A stretch of 37,289 nucleotides of DNA, taken from positions 1-37,289 of the forward strand of contig JAHJOK010000010.1 of assembly GCA_018820205.1 (NCBI GenBank), written 5' to 3'. The stretch is from Alphaproteobacteria bacterium. Lineage in GTDB: Bacteria; Pseudomonadota; Alphaproteobacteria; Caulobacterales; Caulobacteraceae. This document shows positions 24,827 through 33,028 of the stretch, piece by piece. The translations under genes were made by a program, and so were the position numbers. Position 1 is the stretch's first letter, and every line of letters starts with the position of its first letter. The notes under the pieces are model-generated. The model had not been told where the DNA came from. It worked only from the letters and a program-made list of their open reading frames with translations, and did not search any database.

Positions 24827-26893
24827 TCAGAAGGCATAGCGAAGGCCGAGGTAGGCCGAGCGCCCCTCGCCGGGTGTGAACACGTTGGTGGTGGCCGTTC
24901 GGGCATCGGTGACCGCATTGGCGTTGGAGACGTATTTTTCGCCCGTCAGGTTCCTCAGGTCCGCAAACACCGAGACGCCCCCTGGCAGGTCAAGCCCCGC
25001 GTTCAGTGAGATGACGCTATAGCCCGGATATTTCAATGTGTTGGCATAATCGACAAAGATATCCTGGGGCGTCCATTCCACCGATGGAGCGATGAACCAG
25101 CCTGCGGGATGCTCGAACTTCAACTCCGCACGATAGGCGTGCTCGGGAATGATCGGCAGCCGGTTGTCGCCATAGGCGGCGTCATTCTCGAAGAAGAAGT
25201 CCGACCAGGTCCAGGTCTGGCGCAGGGTCAGCCGACCCGGTTCGCCCTTCAGCAGCCTCCAGTCCAGACCGGCCTCGATTCCCTGGTGGACGGTGTCCTC
25301 GGCGTTGAAACTCAGCGCCGGGTTGTTGGGGATGACCACATAGTTCAGCAGTTCGCCGTCGATCTGCGCGCGATACGCCGCGATGTCGTAGCGGAACGGA
25401 CCGCGCTGGCCACGGGCCCCGATCTCGACCGTCCAGGCCTCCTGCACGTCCAGATCCACGAACTGCGGCACAGGGGTCTGGACCAGTTCGAGGAAGCTGG
25501 GGGCCTCCACCGACTGGGTCACGTTTGCGTAGATCTGCGAGCCGTCAGGTTCCTCCCACAACAGGCCCAGACGCGGAGCGAACCACTCGTAATCCCGTTC
25601 GGCGCTGTTGGCGGGCGTCAGGCGATTGTCGACATCGCGCTCGGCCCGGCCCCAGGACCCGCCTGCGATCAGGGCCAGGCGATCGGTGACGAACAGACGA
25701 CCCTCGGTAAAAACGTCGGCGCCGGTCGCATTCTGCAATGTGCTGCCGACCTGAAAGCCAGGATTGCCGCCGCCGGTGTTCAGGAAGACCAGGCTGTCGT
25801 TGTCCCCCGTGCGGAAATAGGCGCCGGCGAACGCGTCGGCGCGCAGTCCCGCCAGTTCCCCGTTCCAGTCCAGACGAGCGAAGCCGCCCCAGAAGCGGTA
25901 GTCGTTGTCCAGAACCACCGGCACCGGGTGGAACAGCCGCTTGTCGGCGACATAGGCCCCGCCCTCGAAGACGAGATTGTCGTTCAGGCGCCAGCGGGTC
26001 TGGGCCGTCACGCGGACGGAGTTGATGTCGCGACCGAAGTCGAGGTCACGCACGAACGGCTGGGGCGCTCGCGGTCGGGTCAGGGCGTCGTCCAGGCTCT
26101 GCGTGCCCGAAATGTCCAAGTCCACTTCGTTGGCCTGCACGATCAGGCGGACCTCACGGTCCTCGCCGAATTGACGTCCGGCATTGACGCTCAGCCGCCG
26201 GCTGTCGCCGTCCTGATGATCCAGAAAGCCCTCGCTGCCCGACCAGGTGGCGGCGGCGTAGACGTCCCAGTCGCCACGCTCCCTAGCCACGGCCACATGC
26301 GCGCGACGCGTCTCGAAAGAGCCGACCTCCAGTCGCAGCAGATTTTCGTAAGGCGCGTTGCGGCCCGTGGGGGTCAGGACGTTGACCGCGCCGCCCAGAG
26401 CGGCCCCGCCGAACCGCAGGGCGTTGCCGCTCTTGTAGACCTCGATGTAGCGGGCGACGAGCGGATCAAGCTCCTGGAAATCGCCGAAGCCGTCCGGCGC
26501 GCTGAACGGCACCCCGTCCTGGGCCAGCAGGACGCCGCGCAGATGAAGACTCTGGCCGATGCCGGAGCCCCGGATCGACAGGCGAACTTCTTCGCCCCAT
26601 CGGCGCTGGGCGAACACGCCTGGAACGGCGCGCAGTGTGTCGGAGAACGCCAGCGCATAACGATCCTCATAGCTTTCCGCCGAGACCACGGCGACCGCAC
26701 CGGGCGTGCGCGACAGACGTTGTCGGGCGTCGGCCACGACGGCGGGGTCCTCCGGATTGCGCTGACCGGTCACGATGACGCTGTCGACTTCGGTGGCCGG
26801 GGCGTCCTGGAATGACGGGGTCTGGGCAAGGGCGGGAGCGCCGGCGGCGGCCAGCAGCAGCGCCAGCGGCGCAGCAGTGTTCTTGAGCAACAT
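24827..26893 (-). CDS. TonB-dependent outer-membrane receptor (probable copper uptake)
   Basis: A 688-residue outer-membrane receptor. A signal peptide ends at APALAQ, and DSVIVTGQR just after it fits a TonB box. The plug domain includes LSRTPGAVAVVSAESYEDRYALAFSDTLRAVPGVFAQRRWGEEVRLSIRGSG and KSGNALRFGGAALGGAVNVLTPTG. The 22-stranded barrel ends in YLGLRYAF with the expected C-terminal phenylalanine. The ATG has AGGAAA upstream. Substrate is not readable from the barrel itself. Copper is inferred from the neighbours (DUF2946 before, PepSY and PCuAC after), and OprC/NosA-type receptors are the closest functional model. Iron-siderophore transport is the main alternative. Confidence 0.92.
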   Translation of the reverse strand: MLLKNTAAPLALLLAAAGAPALAQTPSFQDAPATEVDSVIVTGQRNPEDPAVVADARQRLSRTPGAVAVVSAESYEDRYALAFSDTLRAVPGVFAQRRWGEEVRLSIRGSGIGQSLHLRGVLLAQDGVPFSAPDGFGDFQELDPLVARYIEVYKSGNALRFGGAALGGAVNVLTPTGRNAPYENLLRLEVGSFETRRAHVAVARERGDWDVYAAATWSGSEGFLDHQDGDSRRLSVNAGRQFGEDREVRLIVQANEVDLDISGTQSLDDALTRPRAPQPFVRDLDFGRDINSVRVTAQTRWRLNDNLVFEGGAYVADKRLFHPVPVVLDNDYRFWGGFARLDWNGELAGLRADAFAGAYFRTGDNDSLVFLNTGGGNPGFQVGSTLQNATGADVFTEGRLFVTDRLALIAGGSWGRAERDVDNRLTPANSAERDYEWFAPRLGLLWEEPDGSQIYANVTQSVEAPSFLELVQTPVPQFVDLDVQEAWTVEIGARGQRGPFRYDIAAYRAQIDGELLNYVVIPNNPALSFNAEDTVHQGIEAGLDWRLLKGEPGRLTLRQTWTWSDFFFENDAAYGDNRLPIIPEHAYRAELKFEHPAGWFIAPSVEWTPQDIFVDYANTLKYPGYSVISLNAGLDLPGGVSVFADLRNLTGEKYVSNANAVTDARTATTNVFTPGEGRSAYLGLRYAF

Positions 26894-26921
26894 TGGATTT
26901 CCTGAATCAGGGACAGGCGAG

Positions 26922-26943
26922 CGCGAGCCTGTTCGGGCTCGCG
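26922..26943. other. Hairpin in the leader between the DUF2946-like gene and the TonB receptor
   Basis: CGCGAGCC (26922-26929) pairs with GGCTCGCG (26936-26943) around a 6-nt loop, 28 bp upstream of the receptor start in the 72-bp gap. It may reduce read-through from the DUF2946-like gene or act in the leader RNA. No T-run is present. Confidence 0.4.
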
Positions 26944-26965
26944 CGGCGAAGATGTCTGGCTGGGT

Positions 26966-27358
26966 TCAGGCTTTGGGAGGCGCCGTGGAAGGCGGACGCG
27001 GCGGGCCGCGCGCGGGCGGTGGGGCGGCGGCGTGCTGGATGACGAAGACCGACGCGGGACGGGTGGTGGTGACCTGCGCGGCCGTCAGGCGCGGCGGATC
27101 GGGCAGGGCGGCCGTAAACGCCAGCACACAGGCGGCGCATTTGGCCCCGGCCATGCCCTTGCCGCCCCCGTGTTCGCCATCGACGCCGGTGGCGATCGTC
27201 TGCGGACCTTCCGTCGAACAGATGACGATGGGGTGGCCCGGCGTTGACGCCGCCAGCGCAGCGAACGGCAGCAGGCTTCCGAACACGATGGCGAACGTCG
27301 CGGCCAGGAAGGCCAGCGAACGCACGATCGACCAGGATTCGGTCTGCGAACGGGTCAC
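26966..27358 (-). CDS. DUF2946-like small exported protein
   Basis: About 130 residues. An N-terminal hydrophobic segment (IVRSLAFLAATFAIVFGSLLPFAALA) is a signal peptide or membrane anchor. It is followed by VICSTEG, a His/Gly-rich patch (GEHGGGKGMAGAKCAAC) with a CxxC pair (Cys74, Cys77), and a proline-rich tail AAPPPARGPPRPP. This is the layout of DUF2946 proteins, which commonly sit beside TonB receptor, PepSY and PCuAC genes and are thought to be involved in copper handling. The start is uncertain: GTG at 27358 is used, TTG at 27388 is also open, and neither has a good ribosome-binding site. It lies between pth and the receptor gene on the same strand. Confidence 0.75.
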   Translation of the reverse strand: MTRSQTESWSIVRSLAFLAATFAIVFGSLLPFAALAASTPGHPIVICSTEGPQTIATGVDGEHGGGKGMAGAKCAACVLAFTAALPDPPRLTAAQVTTTRPASVFVIQHAAAPPPARGPPRPPSTAPPKA

Positions 27359-27441
27359 GCTGCGGCGATAGCGGACGCGGCCGCCCAAGGGAAGCGCGAC
27401 AAAGTTTCCTCCTCATCCTTCGGACGGGCGGGAGACGGTGC

Positions 27442-28056
27442 TTATTCGTCTTTCGCCGACTGCGCCGCCTGTCGCGGGCTGAATTTCGGCGCTGGGGCCA
27501 GACGCAAGACCTCGCCCTGATAGCGTTCGTCCTCACCCTTGACCGCGAATGGCAGGGCATCGGCGCAGGCGTTCAGCAGGGCTTCCAGCCAAGGTTGTTC
27601 GGCCTTGTGGAAATCGCTCAACACATGACCGTGGACCAGCGACGGGTCGCCCGGATGACCCACGCCCATCCGCGCCCGGCGGAAGTCGGCGCCGAGTTGG
27701 CTGATCAGGCTGCGCACTCCGTTCTGTCCCGCCGCACCGCCGCCGGTCTTCATGCGGAACCGGCCCGGAGCCAGATCGATCTCATCGTGGAACACGATGA
27801 CGTCGGCGGGCGCGATCTTGTAGAAGCGGGCCGCCTCGCCGACCGCCCGGCCGCTTTCGTTCATAAACGTCTGCGGTTTCATCAGCAGGACCTTTGTCCC
27901 CTCGACTTCGCCCTCGGCGATCACCGACTGAAATTTGGCCCGCTCGGCCCCGAACCGCCATCGACGCGCGATCTCGTCCACGGCCATGAAGCCGATGTTG
28001 TGGCGGTTGTTCTGATATCTGGCGCCCGGATTGCCCAGGCCGGCGATGATGATCAT
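27442..28056 (-). CDS. pth: Peptidyl-tRNA hydrolase
   Basis: A 204-residue Pth1 enzyme that releases peptides from peptidyl-tRNAs dropped by ribosomes. MIIIAGLGNPGARYQNNRHNIGFMAVD is the family N-terminus, with Asn10 and catalytic His20 in this entry's numbering of GLGNPG and NRHNIG. LLMKPQTFMNESGRAV (about 67-82), VFHDEIDLAPGRFRMKTGGGAAGQNGVRSL and FRRARMGVGHPG are the other signatures. The C-terminus is a short lysine/glutamine-rich tail. The start lies 5 bp after the MazF-like gene, so pth may be translated from the toxin-antitoxin transcript as well as from its own promoter. It is normally adjacent to rplY. Confidence 0.97.
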   Translation of the reverse strand: MIIIAGLGNPGARYQNNRHNIGFMAVDEIARRWRFGAERAKFQSVIAEGEVEGTKVLLMKPQTFMNESGRAVGEAARFYKIAPADVIVFHDEIDLAPGRFRMKTGGGAAGQNGVRSLISQLGADFRRARMGVGHPGDPSLVHGHVLSDFHKAEQPWLEALLNACADALPFAVKGEDERYQGEVLRLAPAPKFSPRQAAQSAKDE

Positions 28057-28061
28057 GAGGT

Positions 28062-28388
28062 TCAGTCGCCCAGGCCGAGAACGAAAGCCAGTCGGACGTC
28101 CAATTGGCTCATCACTGCAGGAGGAAGCCTACCGATCAACGGCCCGCATTTGATCTTCGGGATCGGGTATATCTTCTCGGTCATCACCATCGACGGTTCA
28201 CGAAGGCCTGTTGAAGGGTCGACAGGAATTAGGACGCGATGATGCGCGTCCTCCTCGATAAAACTGGTGATCAGGCAGACCAGGATGCTTTCAGTCGCTT
28301 CCAGACTCGGGCTTTGAATGACGACTGCGGGGCGAGGCTTGCCATGTTCGCCTCGCACGGAGACGACAATCAGACTTCCCCGTTCCAT
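28062..28388 (-). CDS. MazF/PemK-family toxin (endoribonuclease-like)
   Basis: A 108-residue type II toxin of the MazF/PemK fold, normally a sequence-specific mRNA interferase. MERGSLIVVSVRGEHGKPRPAVVIQSPSL carries the RG-x-I/V...GKPRPA-V-Q signature with the conserved arginine of the active site. Later stretches HHRVLIPVDPSTGLREPSMVMTEKIYPIPK and KCGPLIGRL match family strands, including the acid/serine-threonine region. The start overlaps the end of the antitoxin gene by 19 bp, the expected order and coupling for an antitoxin-first module. Whether it is active cannot be judged from sequence alone. Confidence 0.88.
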   Translation of the reverse strand: MERGSLIVVSVRGEHGKPRPAVVIQSPSLEATESILVCLITSFIEEDAHHRVLIPVDPSTGLREPSMVMTEKIYPIPKIKCGPLIGRLPPAVMSQLDVRLAFVLGLGD

Positions 28389-28612
28389 TCCGGCCAGTCC
28401 TCCGAATCCTCGCCGAGCATCGCCTCAATCTCGGCCATCGCCCGCTTCTCGTCATCGGAGGCATTGATGCGTGAAATGGCTGCGTTCAGTTCCTCCTGGA
28501 ATCCGGGACGCGAGGCGTCGAGTGTCCAGATGCGCACCTGCTTCAGCCCCGCCGCCTTCTTGCGCTCGCGGTAGGCCCTATACTTGTCCGGCTTGGGCGT
28601 GTGGACATTCAT
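28370..28612 (-). CDS. MazE-like antitoxin (DUF3018 family)
   Basis: An 80-residue acidic protein starting MNVHTPKPDKYRAYRERKKAAGLKQVRIWTLDASRPGF. The KYRAYRERKKAAGLKQVRIW part is the DUF3018/MazE-like N-terminal DNA-binding region. The C-terminal half (RAMAEIEAMLGEDSEDWPEWNGEV) is acidic and probably disordered, suited to binding the toxin. The ATG at 28612 is preferred to a longer in-frame start because it begins the conserved region. It is preceded by the rplY terminator and overlaps the toxin gene, so the pair forms a self-contained operon that could autorepress. Confidence 0.85.
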   Translation of the reverse strand: MNVHTPKPDKYRAYRERKKAAGLKQVRIWTLDASRPGFQEELNAAISRINASDDEKRAMAEIEAMLGEDSEDWPEWNGEV

Positions 28613-28654
28613 GCACGCAAGGTAGCGCGCCACCGAATTTCACGCAATCAGGCA

Positions 28655-28687
28655 AACAAAAGCCCGCCAGGCCGAAGCCGGGCGGGC
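28655..28687 (-). terminator. Rho-independent terminator of rplY
   Basis: Reading the minus strand, AGCCCGCCCGGC-TTCG-GCCTGGCGGGCT forms a stem with one internal mismatch closed by a stable TTCG tetraloop, followed by TTTTGTTT. It lies 25 bp beyond the rplY stop and separates rplY from the toxin-antitoxin operon. Confidence 0.9.
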
Positions 28688-28712
28688 TGATGTGTCAGCG
28701 ATGATCTGCGGA

Positions 28713-29432
28713 TCAGTCTTCGGTCTTCTCGCCGTCTTCGGCGGAGACTTCGCCCTCTTCGCCGTCGCCCTGTTCGGTGGCGGGAACGTCGCCGGCTTCG
28801 ACAGCAGCGGCCTCGGCCTCGGCGGCTTCTTCGGCGATGGCTTCCTCGATCTCGTCGGCGGCCTTGGCGGCGGAAGAGGTCTTGATGGAGGCGATCACGA
28901 AGTCACGGTCGGTGATGGTCGGCTCGACGTCGCCGGGAACCTTGACGTCCGACCAGCGGATGGTGTCGCCCATCTTGTGGTTGGCCAGATCGACGACCAG
29001 GTCTTCGGGGATGTGGTCGGCGCGGACCAGGATCTCGACCGAGTGACGGACGATCTCCAGCGAACCGCCCTGGCGGAAGGCCTTGCACTGGTCTTCGTTG
29101 ATGAAGTGGACGGCCACTTCGATCTTGATGGTTTGTTTCGCGTCGACGCGCATCAGGTCGAAATGCAGCGGACGGTCCGAAACCGGGTCGAACTGCACGT
29201 CCTTGGCGATGACCGGTTGGCTTTCCTTGCCGTATTTCAGCGTGACCAGGTGGCCCAGCAGCTTGCCGGTGTACAGGTTCTTGCGGAAATCCTTCTCGTT
29301 GACCGAGATGGCGACCGGGGCCTTGCCGCCGCCGTACAGGATGCCCGGAACCGCGCCGGTGCGACGGGCCGCACGGGCGCCGCCGGTGCCGGTGTTCTCG
29401 CGAACGTCCACGTTCAGAATGATCTCGGCCAT
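28713..29432 (-). CDS. rplY: 50S ribosomal protein L25 (CTC form)
   Basis: A 239-residue long-form L25/Ctc protein that binds 5S rRNA. The N-terminal L25 domain is marked by RENTGTGGARAARRTGAVPGILYGGG and the C-terminal TL5-like domain by VHFINEDQCKAFRQGGSLEIVRHSVEILVRADHIPEDLVVDL. The last roughly 50 residues form an acidic Glu/Ala/Asp-rich tail that is common in alphaproteobacterial CTC proteins and probably disordered. The ATG has GAGGCGA upstream. It is monocistronic, closed by the terminator at 28655. The usual partner pth lies further along, beyond the toxin-antitoxin pair. Confidence 0.97.
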   Translation of the reverse strand: MAEIILNVDVRENTGTGGARAARRTGAVPGILYGGGKAPVAISVNEKDFRKNLYTGKLLGHLVTLKYGKESQPVIAKDVQFDPVSDRPLHFDLMRVDAKQTIKIEVAVHFINEDQCKAFRQGGSLEIVRHSVEILVRADHIPEDLVVDLANHKMGDTIRWSDVKVPGDVEPTITDRDFVIASIKTSSAAKAADEIEEAIAEEAAEAEAAAVEAGDVPATEQGDGEEGEVSAEDGEKTED

Positions 29433-29607
29433 CTGGCTCGCCTCAACAACAAAAACGCCTGCGCAGACTGTTCTGCCCGCGCGGCGGGGTCATGGACCCT
29501 CGAATTCAAGAGCGCGGGTCATTACACGCAAGCGGCCCCCTGCGCAACCGGGTCGGCGCGGTGAAACGCGCGTCGACGCCACGCCTCGTATCGTAGCCTT
29601 GCGCGGC

Positions 29608-30672
29608 CTAGTTGGATGCAGCCTGCGTGGCGGTCAGCGAGGCCGTCGCGGCTTCCGCGGCGACCGGGGTCACCTCCGCCGTCGCGATGGCGGGATCGGC
29701 CACGATCGTGGGAACAGTGGCCTGGGTCGCGCAGGTCGCCAGGTCGCGCACGATGTGGCGGCCCAGACAGAACATGTCCTCATAGCTGGGGCGTGAGGCG
29801 GCCAGGCACTGGAACAGGTTCAGCTTGGACATATCCAGGCAGAACTGTGCATTGGTCTCGATCGCCAGGGCTTCGGTGTAGGCGCGGGCGTCGTCGCCGG
29901 CGGCGCCCATGGCTGCCAGCGCCGCGATGGCCAGGGCGTTCACCACCGCAGGCGTATAGGGCGGGGCCTGTGTCGCCGGGGCCAGTTCGAGGCCCGACCC
30001 GCTGTTCGCTGCGGCGAACAGGCGCGCCGACTCCTCGGCAGACGGCAGCATCTGACCGGCCGAGATGGTTTTCACGGACTCCAGGCGGACCTCGCGACTG
30101 GCGATCGGCTGGGTGGCCCAGCGACGCCGCGGGTCGTTGCGCTCCTGTATCGTATAGGCGTCACCCTCGACCGCATCGGCGATGACGGTCAGGGCCGCGA
30201 TATCGCGGCCCAGGGTCGAGATGATCAACCCGGCGGCGACATCGGCCCCGGGCAGGCTGACCGCATAGGCCGGGTCGCGAATGATGTTGGCGACCACTTC
30301 GGCGCGCTGGTCGGGATCGTCGGCGAAGGTGCGGACGCCGGCGACGAACTCGGGCGACTGCAGCGCCAGGATCGACGCATAGGCGATCATGCCGCGCGAA
30401 AGCGTGGCCGGATCATAGGCGGCGCCCTTGCGCATCGCCGCCTGGATCGATTCCGCGTCCTGAAAACCCGCCTCGATCGAACCGACATCGCGGATGAAGG
30501 AGACGTAGATGGAGGCGGCCTCGGCGACCCCGGCGTTCAACGTCACGGGGGGCGGGGGCGGGGGCGGCGCTTCGACGATCACCACCGGTTCGGGCTTGCT
30601 GCACGCCGAAAGCACGGCGGCGGCGGCCATGGCGACGAAGGCGAGGCCGCGGCGCGAAAGGGCCTGACGCAT
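29608..30672 (-). CDS. Lipoprotein of unknown family, paralogue B of a tandem pair
   Basis: A 354-residue predicted lipoprotein (MRQALSRRGLAFVAMAAAAVLSAC, Cys24) that I do not recognise. After a polyproline run (about residues 36-42) comes a mainly alpha-helical body: AEAASIYVSFIRDVGSIEAGF, SRGMIAYASILALQSPEFVAGVR, then VNALAIAALAAMGAAGDDARAYTEAL. The most distinctive segment, SKLNLFQCLAASRPSYEDMFCLGRHIVRDLATCA, has three cysteines and recurs almost unchanged in the neighbouring gene at 30804. The C-terminal tail is a low-complexity Ala/Thr/Val region. The two genes clearly come from a duplication and lie between prs and rplY. The function is unknown; the helical, cysteine-tipped build suggests a periplasmic structural or envelope-associated protein. 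Confidence 0.75.
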   Translation of the reverse strand: MRQALSRRGLAFVAMAAAAVLSACSKPEPVVIVEAPPPPPPPVTLNAGVAEAASIYVSFIRDVGSIEAGFQDAESIQAAMRKGAAYDPATLSRGMIAYASILALQSPEFVAGVRTFADDPDQRAEVVANIIRDPAYAVSLPGADVAAGLIISTLGRDIAALTVIADAVEGDAYTIQERNDPRRRWATQPIASREVRLESVKTISAGQMLPSAEESARLFAAANSGSGLELAPATQAPPYTPAVVNALAIAALAAMGAAGDDARAYTEALAIETNAQFCLDMSKLNLFQCLAASRPSYEDMFCLGRHIVRDLATCATQATVPTIVADPAIATAEVTPVAAEAATASLTATQAASN

Positions 30673-30803
30673 GGTGGATTCCCCAAAGGATAAGACGGCC
30701 CTCTCCCGAGGCCGTTCCTGACTGGGGTTATATGGCCTTCATCAAGGTTTTCCGACCGTTAATCGACGCCTCGACGTTCAACTTCCCGGCGCCGCCTCGG
30801 CCG

Positions 30804-32018
30804 CTATCGCGTGGGCCCGGAACCGTTCAGACGCTGGGTCGGCGACAGGTCGGCGTCAGGCTGGGCCGGCGGGACGACGGGCGCGGCGATGGGGGCGGGC
30901 GTGATCGCCGGCTCCGGCACGCTGAACTCGGGCGTCGGCGGCAGGGCGCGGGGCGTGATCGCGGGCGACCGGTCCGCCCGGCTCTGGGTCGGCGCATCGA
31001 CTGTGACGATCGCGGCCGGAAGAGCCGCGCCGCGGGCGCAACTGGCCAGATCACGCATCGCGTGGCGCCCGACGCAGAAGATCTCCTCATAGCTCGGGCG
31101 CGAGGCCGCCAGGCACTGGAACAGGTTCAGCTTGGAACTGGCCAGACAGTCCTGGCTCTGCCGGTCGTATTGCAGGGCGTCGGTGTTGGCGCGCGCATTG
31201 TCGCCGGCCGCTCCCAGTGCGGCCAGGGCGGCCATCGCCAGGGCGTTGCTGACGGAGGTCGGATAGGGCCCGCTGCGAACGCGGACCATGGCGGGCGTGG
31301 CCAGTCCCTCGCCCTGATTGGCGGCGGCGGACAGTCGCGCCGTCTCGGCGGCGTCGGGCAGCACGCGCTGGGTGGTCAGGTCCTTGATCGACTGCAGTCG
31401 CTCCTGCCGGTTATCCAGGGGCGCGATCGCCCAGCCCCGGCGCGGGTCGGCGCGGGACTGGACGGCGTAGGCGTCGCTTTCGACCGCATCGGAGGCGCGC
31501 GCGACGGCCTCGATGTCCTGCTCCATCACCGCCATGATCAGACTGGCGGCGGCCTGGGCCCCCGGCAGGGTGGAGGCGTAGGTCGGGTCTGAGACGACCC
31601 GGCTGATGACCTGGCGCCGCTCCGCCGGCGTGGCGCCGGCCTGGCGGACGCCGGCGACGAACTCGGGCGACTGCAACGCGAGAATGGAAGCATAGGCGAC
31701 CAGGCCGCGCGAGATCTGGTCGGGGTCCGACGCGGCACCGCGCCGCAGGGCGGCCTGGACCTCAGCGGGGCTCGAGAAGCCGCTCTGGATCGTGGCCACG
31801 TCGCGCGTATAGGTCAGATAGATCGACGCCGCCTGCGCCACGCTGTCGTTCAGGTCGATGGGCGGCGGCAGGGCGGCGATGCGCGCCGCCTCGGTCTCGG
31901 CCATCACGCGCGCGGCCTCCGCTTCGAGCTCGGCCCGGCTGGGCCCGCAGCCGGCCAGCAGTCCCGCGACGGCGAGTGCGACCAGGGCCATGCCCGGTCG
32001 AGAAGAGGTGTAGCGCAT
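30804..32018 (-). CDS. Lipoprotein of unknown family, paralogue A of a tandem pair
   Basis: A 404-residue predicted lipoprotein (MRYTSSRPGMALVALAVAGLLAGC, Cys24) and paralogue of the gene at 29608. A charged Glu/Ala helix (SRAELEAEAARVMAETEAARIAAL) replaces the polyproline linker. The shared body follows: AQAASIYLTYTRDVATIQSGF, SRGLVAYASILALQSPEFVAGVR, SNALAMAALAALGAAGDNARANTDAL, and SKLNLFQCLAASRPSYEEIFCVGRHAMRDLASCA. The last 80 residues are a Pro/Ala/Thr-rich tail. Start: the ATG at 32018 begins the signal peptide and has GGGGA upstream, as its paralogue does. It begins 77 bp after the prs stop and could be read from the prs promoter. Confidence 0.75.
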   Translation of the reverse strand: MRYTSSRPGMALVALAVAGLLAGCGPSRAELEAEAARVMAETEAARIAALPPPIDLNDSVAQAASIYLTYTRDVATIQSGFSSPAEVQAALRRGAASDPDQISRGLVAYASILALQSPEFVAGVRQAGATPAERRQVISRVVSDPTYASTLPGAQAAASLIMAVMEQDIEAVARASDAVESDAYAVQSRADPRRGWAIAPLDNRQERLQSIKDLTTQRVLPDAAETARLSAAANQGEGLATPAMVRVRSGPYPTSVSNALAMAALAALGAAGDNARANTDALQYDRQSQDCLASSKLNLFQCLAASRPSYEEIFCVGRHAMRDLASCARGAALPAAIVTVDAPTQSRADRSPAITPRALPPTPEFSVPEPAITPAPIAAPVVPPAQPDADLSPTQRLNGSGPTR

Positions 32019-32095
32019 CTGAGTCCCCGAAAGCTGGTCTTGACTGAGACGTCCAGTCTGGCGGTTTTGAGGCATGGCGGCCGACGTTTTCGTGA

Positions 32096-33028
32096 TCAGT
32101 CGAACAGTTTGGAGACCGATTCCTCGTTTGCGATCCGCCGAATGGCCTCGCCGATCAGCGGCGCGACCGGCACGGTGCGGATCTTGGAGCAGGTCAGCAC
32201 CTCATGCGGCTGTTCGATCGAATCGGTGATCACCAGTTCCTTCAGCGGGCCGTCGGTGACCCGCTGGACCGCCGGTCCCGACAGCACCCCGTGGCTGATA
32301 TAGGCCGAAACCTCGGTCGCGCCCGCGTCGATCAGGGCCTTTGCGGCGTTCACCAGGGTGCCGCCCGAATCGACGATGTCGTCGAACAGGATGCATTCGC
32401 GACCCGCCACGTCGCCGATGATATTCATGACCTCGCTCTCGCCGGCCTTGGGGCGTCGCTTGTCGACGATGGCCAGGTCGACGTTCAGCCGCTCGGCCAG
32501 GGTGCGGGCGCGAACCACGCCGCCGACGTCTGGCGACACGATCATCAGATTGCCGCGCTGGTAGTTTTCCTTGATGTCGTTGGCCAGGACCGGGGTGGCC
32601 ACAAGATTGTCCGTCGGGATGTCGAAGAAGCCCTGAATCTGACCGGCGTGCAGGTCCATGGTCAGGACGCGATCGGCCCCGGCGCGCGTGATCATATTGG
32701 CCACCAGCTTGGCCGAGATCGGGGTGCGGCCGCCCGTCTTCCGGTCCTGACGCGCATAGCCGAAATAGGGCATCACCGCCGTGATCCGTTTCGCCGACGC
32801 CCGAACCAGGGCGTCGATACAGATCAACAGCTCCATCAGATTGTCGTTGGCGGGATAGGAGGTCGACTGGATGACGAAGACGTCTTCGCCCCGGACGTTT
32901 TCCTCGATGACCGCGAAAACCTCGTTGTCGGCGAAGCGTTTCACCTGGGCCTTGGTCAGGGGCATGTCGAGGTGGTCGGCGATGGCCTGGGACAGGGTCC
33001 GGTTCGAGTTGCCAGCGAGCAGCTTCAT
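32096..33028 (-). CDS. prs: Ribose-phosphate pyrophosphokinase (PRPP synthetase)
   Basis: A 310-residue class I PRPP synthetase that makes PRPP from ribose 5-phosphate and ATP for nucleotide, histidine and tryptophan synthesis. [35 protein letters not shown] (87-97, ATP binding), [12 protein letters not shown] (125-136, metal and ATP), IVSPDVGG and the PRPP loop [11 protein letters not shown] (about 214-224) are all present. The ATG has AAAGGAT upstream. It heads the minus-strand series and is divergent from bamD, with 204 bp between the starts. Confidence 0.98.
   Translation of the reverse strand: MKLLAGNSNRTLSQAIADHLDMPLTKAQVKRFADNEVFAVIEENVRGEDVFVIQSTSYPANDNLMELLICIDALVRASAKRITAVMPYFGYARQDRKTGGRTPISAKLVANMITRAGADRVLTMDLHAGQIQGFFDIPTDNLVATPVLANDIKENYQRGNLMIVSPDVGGVVRARTLAERLNVDLAIVDKRRPKAGESEVMNIIGDVAGRECILFDDIVDSGGTLVNAAKALIDAGATEVSAYISHGVLSGPAVQRVTDGPLKELVITDSIEQPHEVLTCSKIRTVPVAPLIGEAIRRIANEESVSKLFD

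Noticed and set aside
25109..26815. 568-codon open frame antisense to the TonB receptor gene
   Set aside because: It has no recognisable domain, an Arg/Gly/Ala-biased composition typical of a GC-rich shadow frame, and lies wholly on a well-supported gene. Similar long frames antisense to recN (34077-35855) and to the PepSY gene (23414-25009) were discarded for the same reason.
26907..27560. 217-codon frame overlapping the DUF2946-like gene in another frame, with an ATG at the AGGAGG-like site near 27415
   Set aside because: Its product lacks any domain and runs through pth codons. The DUF2946-like frame has the signal segment, CxxC and proline-rich tail expected at this place.
30695..30715. 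Possible terminator (ACGGCC...GGCCGT) between the two paralogous lipoprotein genes
   Set aside because: The stem is only 6 bp and the T-run on the minus strand is interrupted, so it is too weak to list as a feature.
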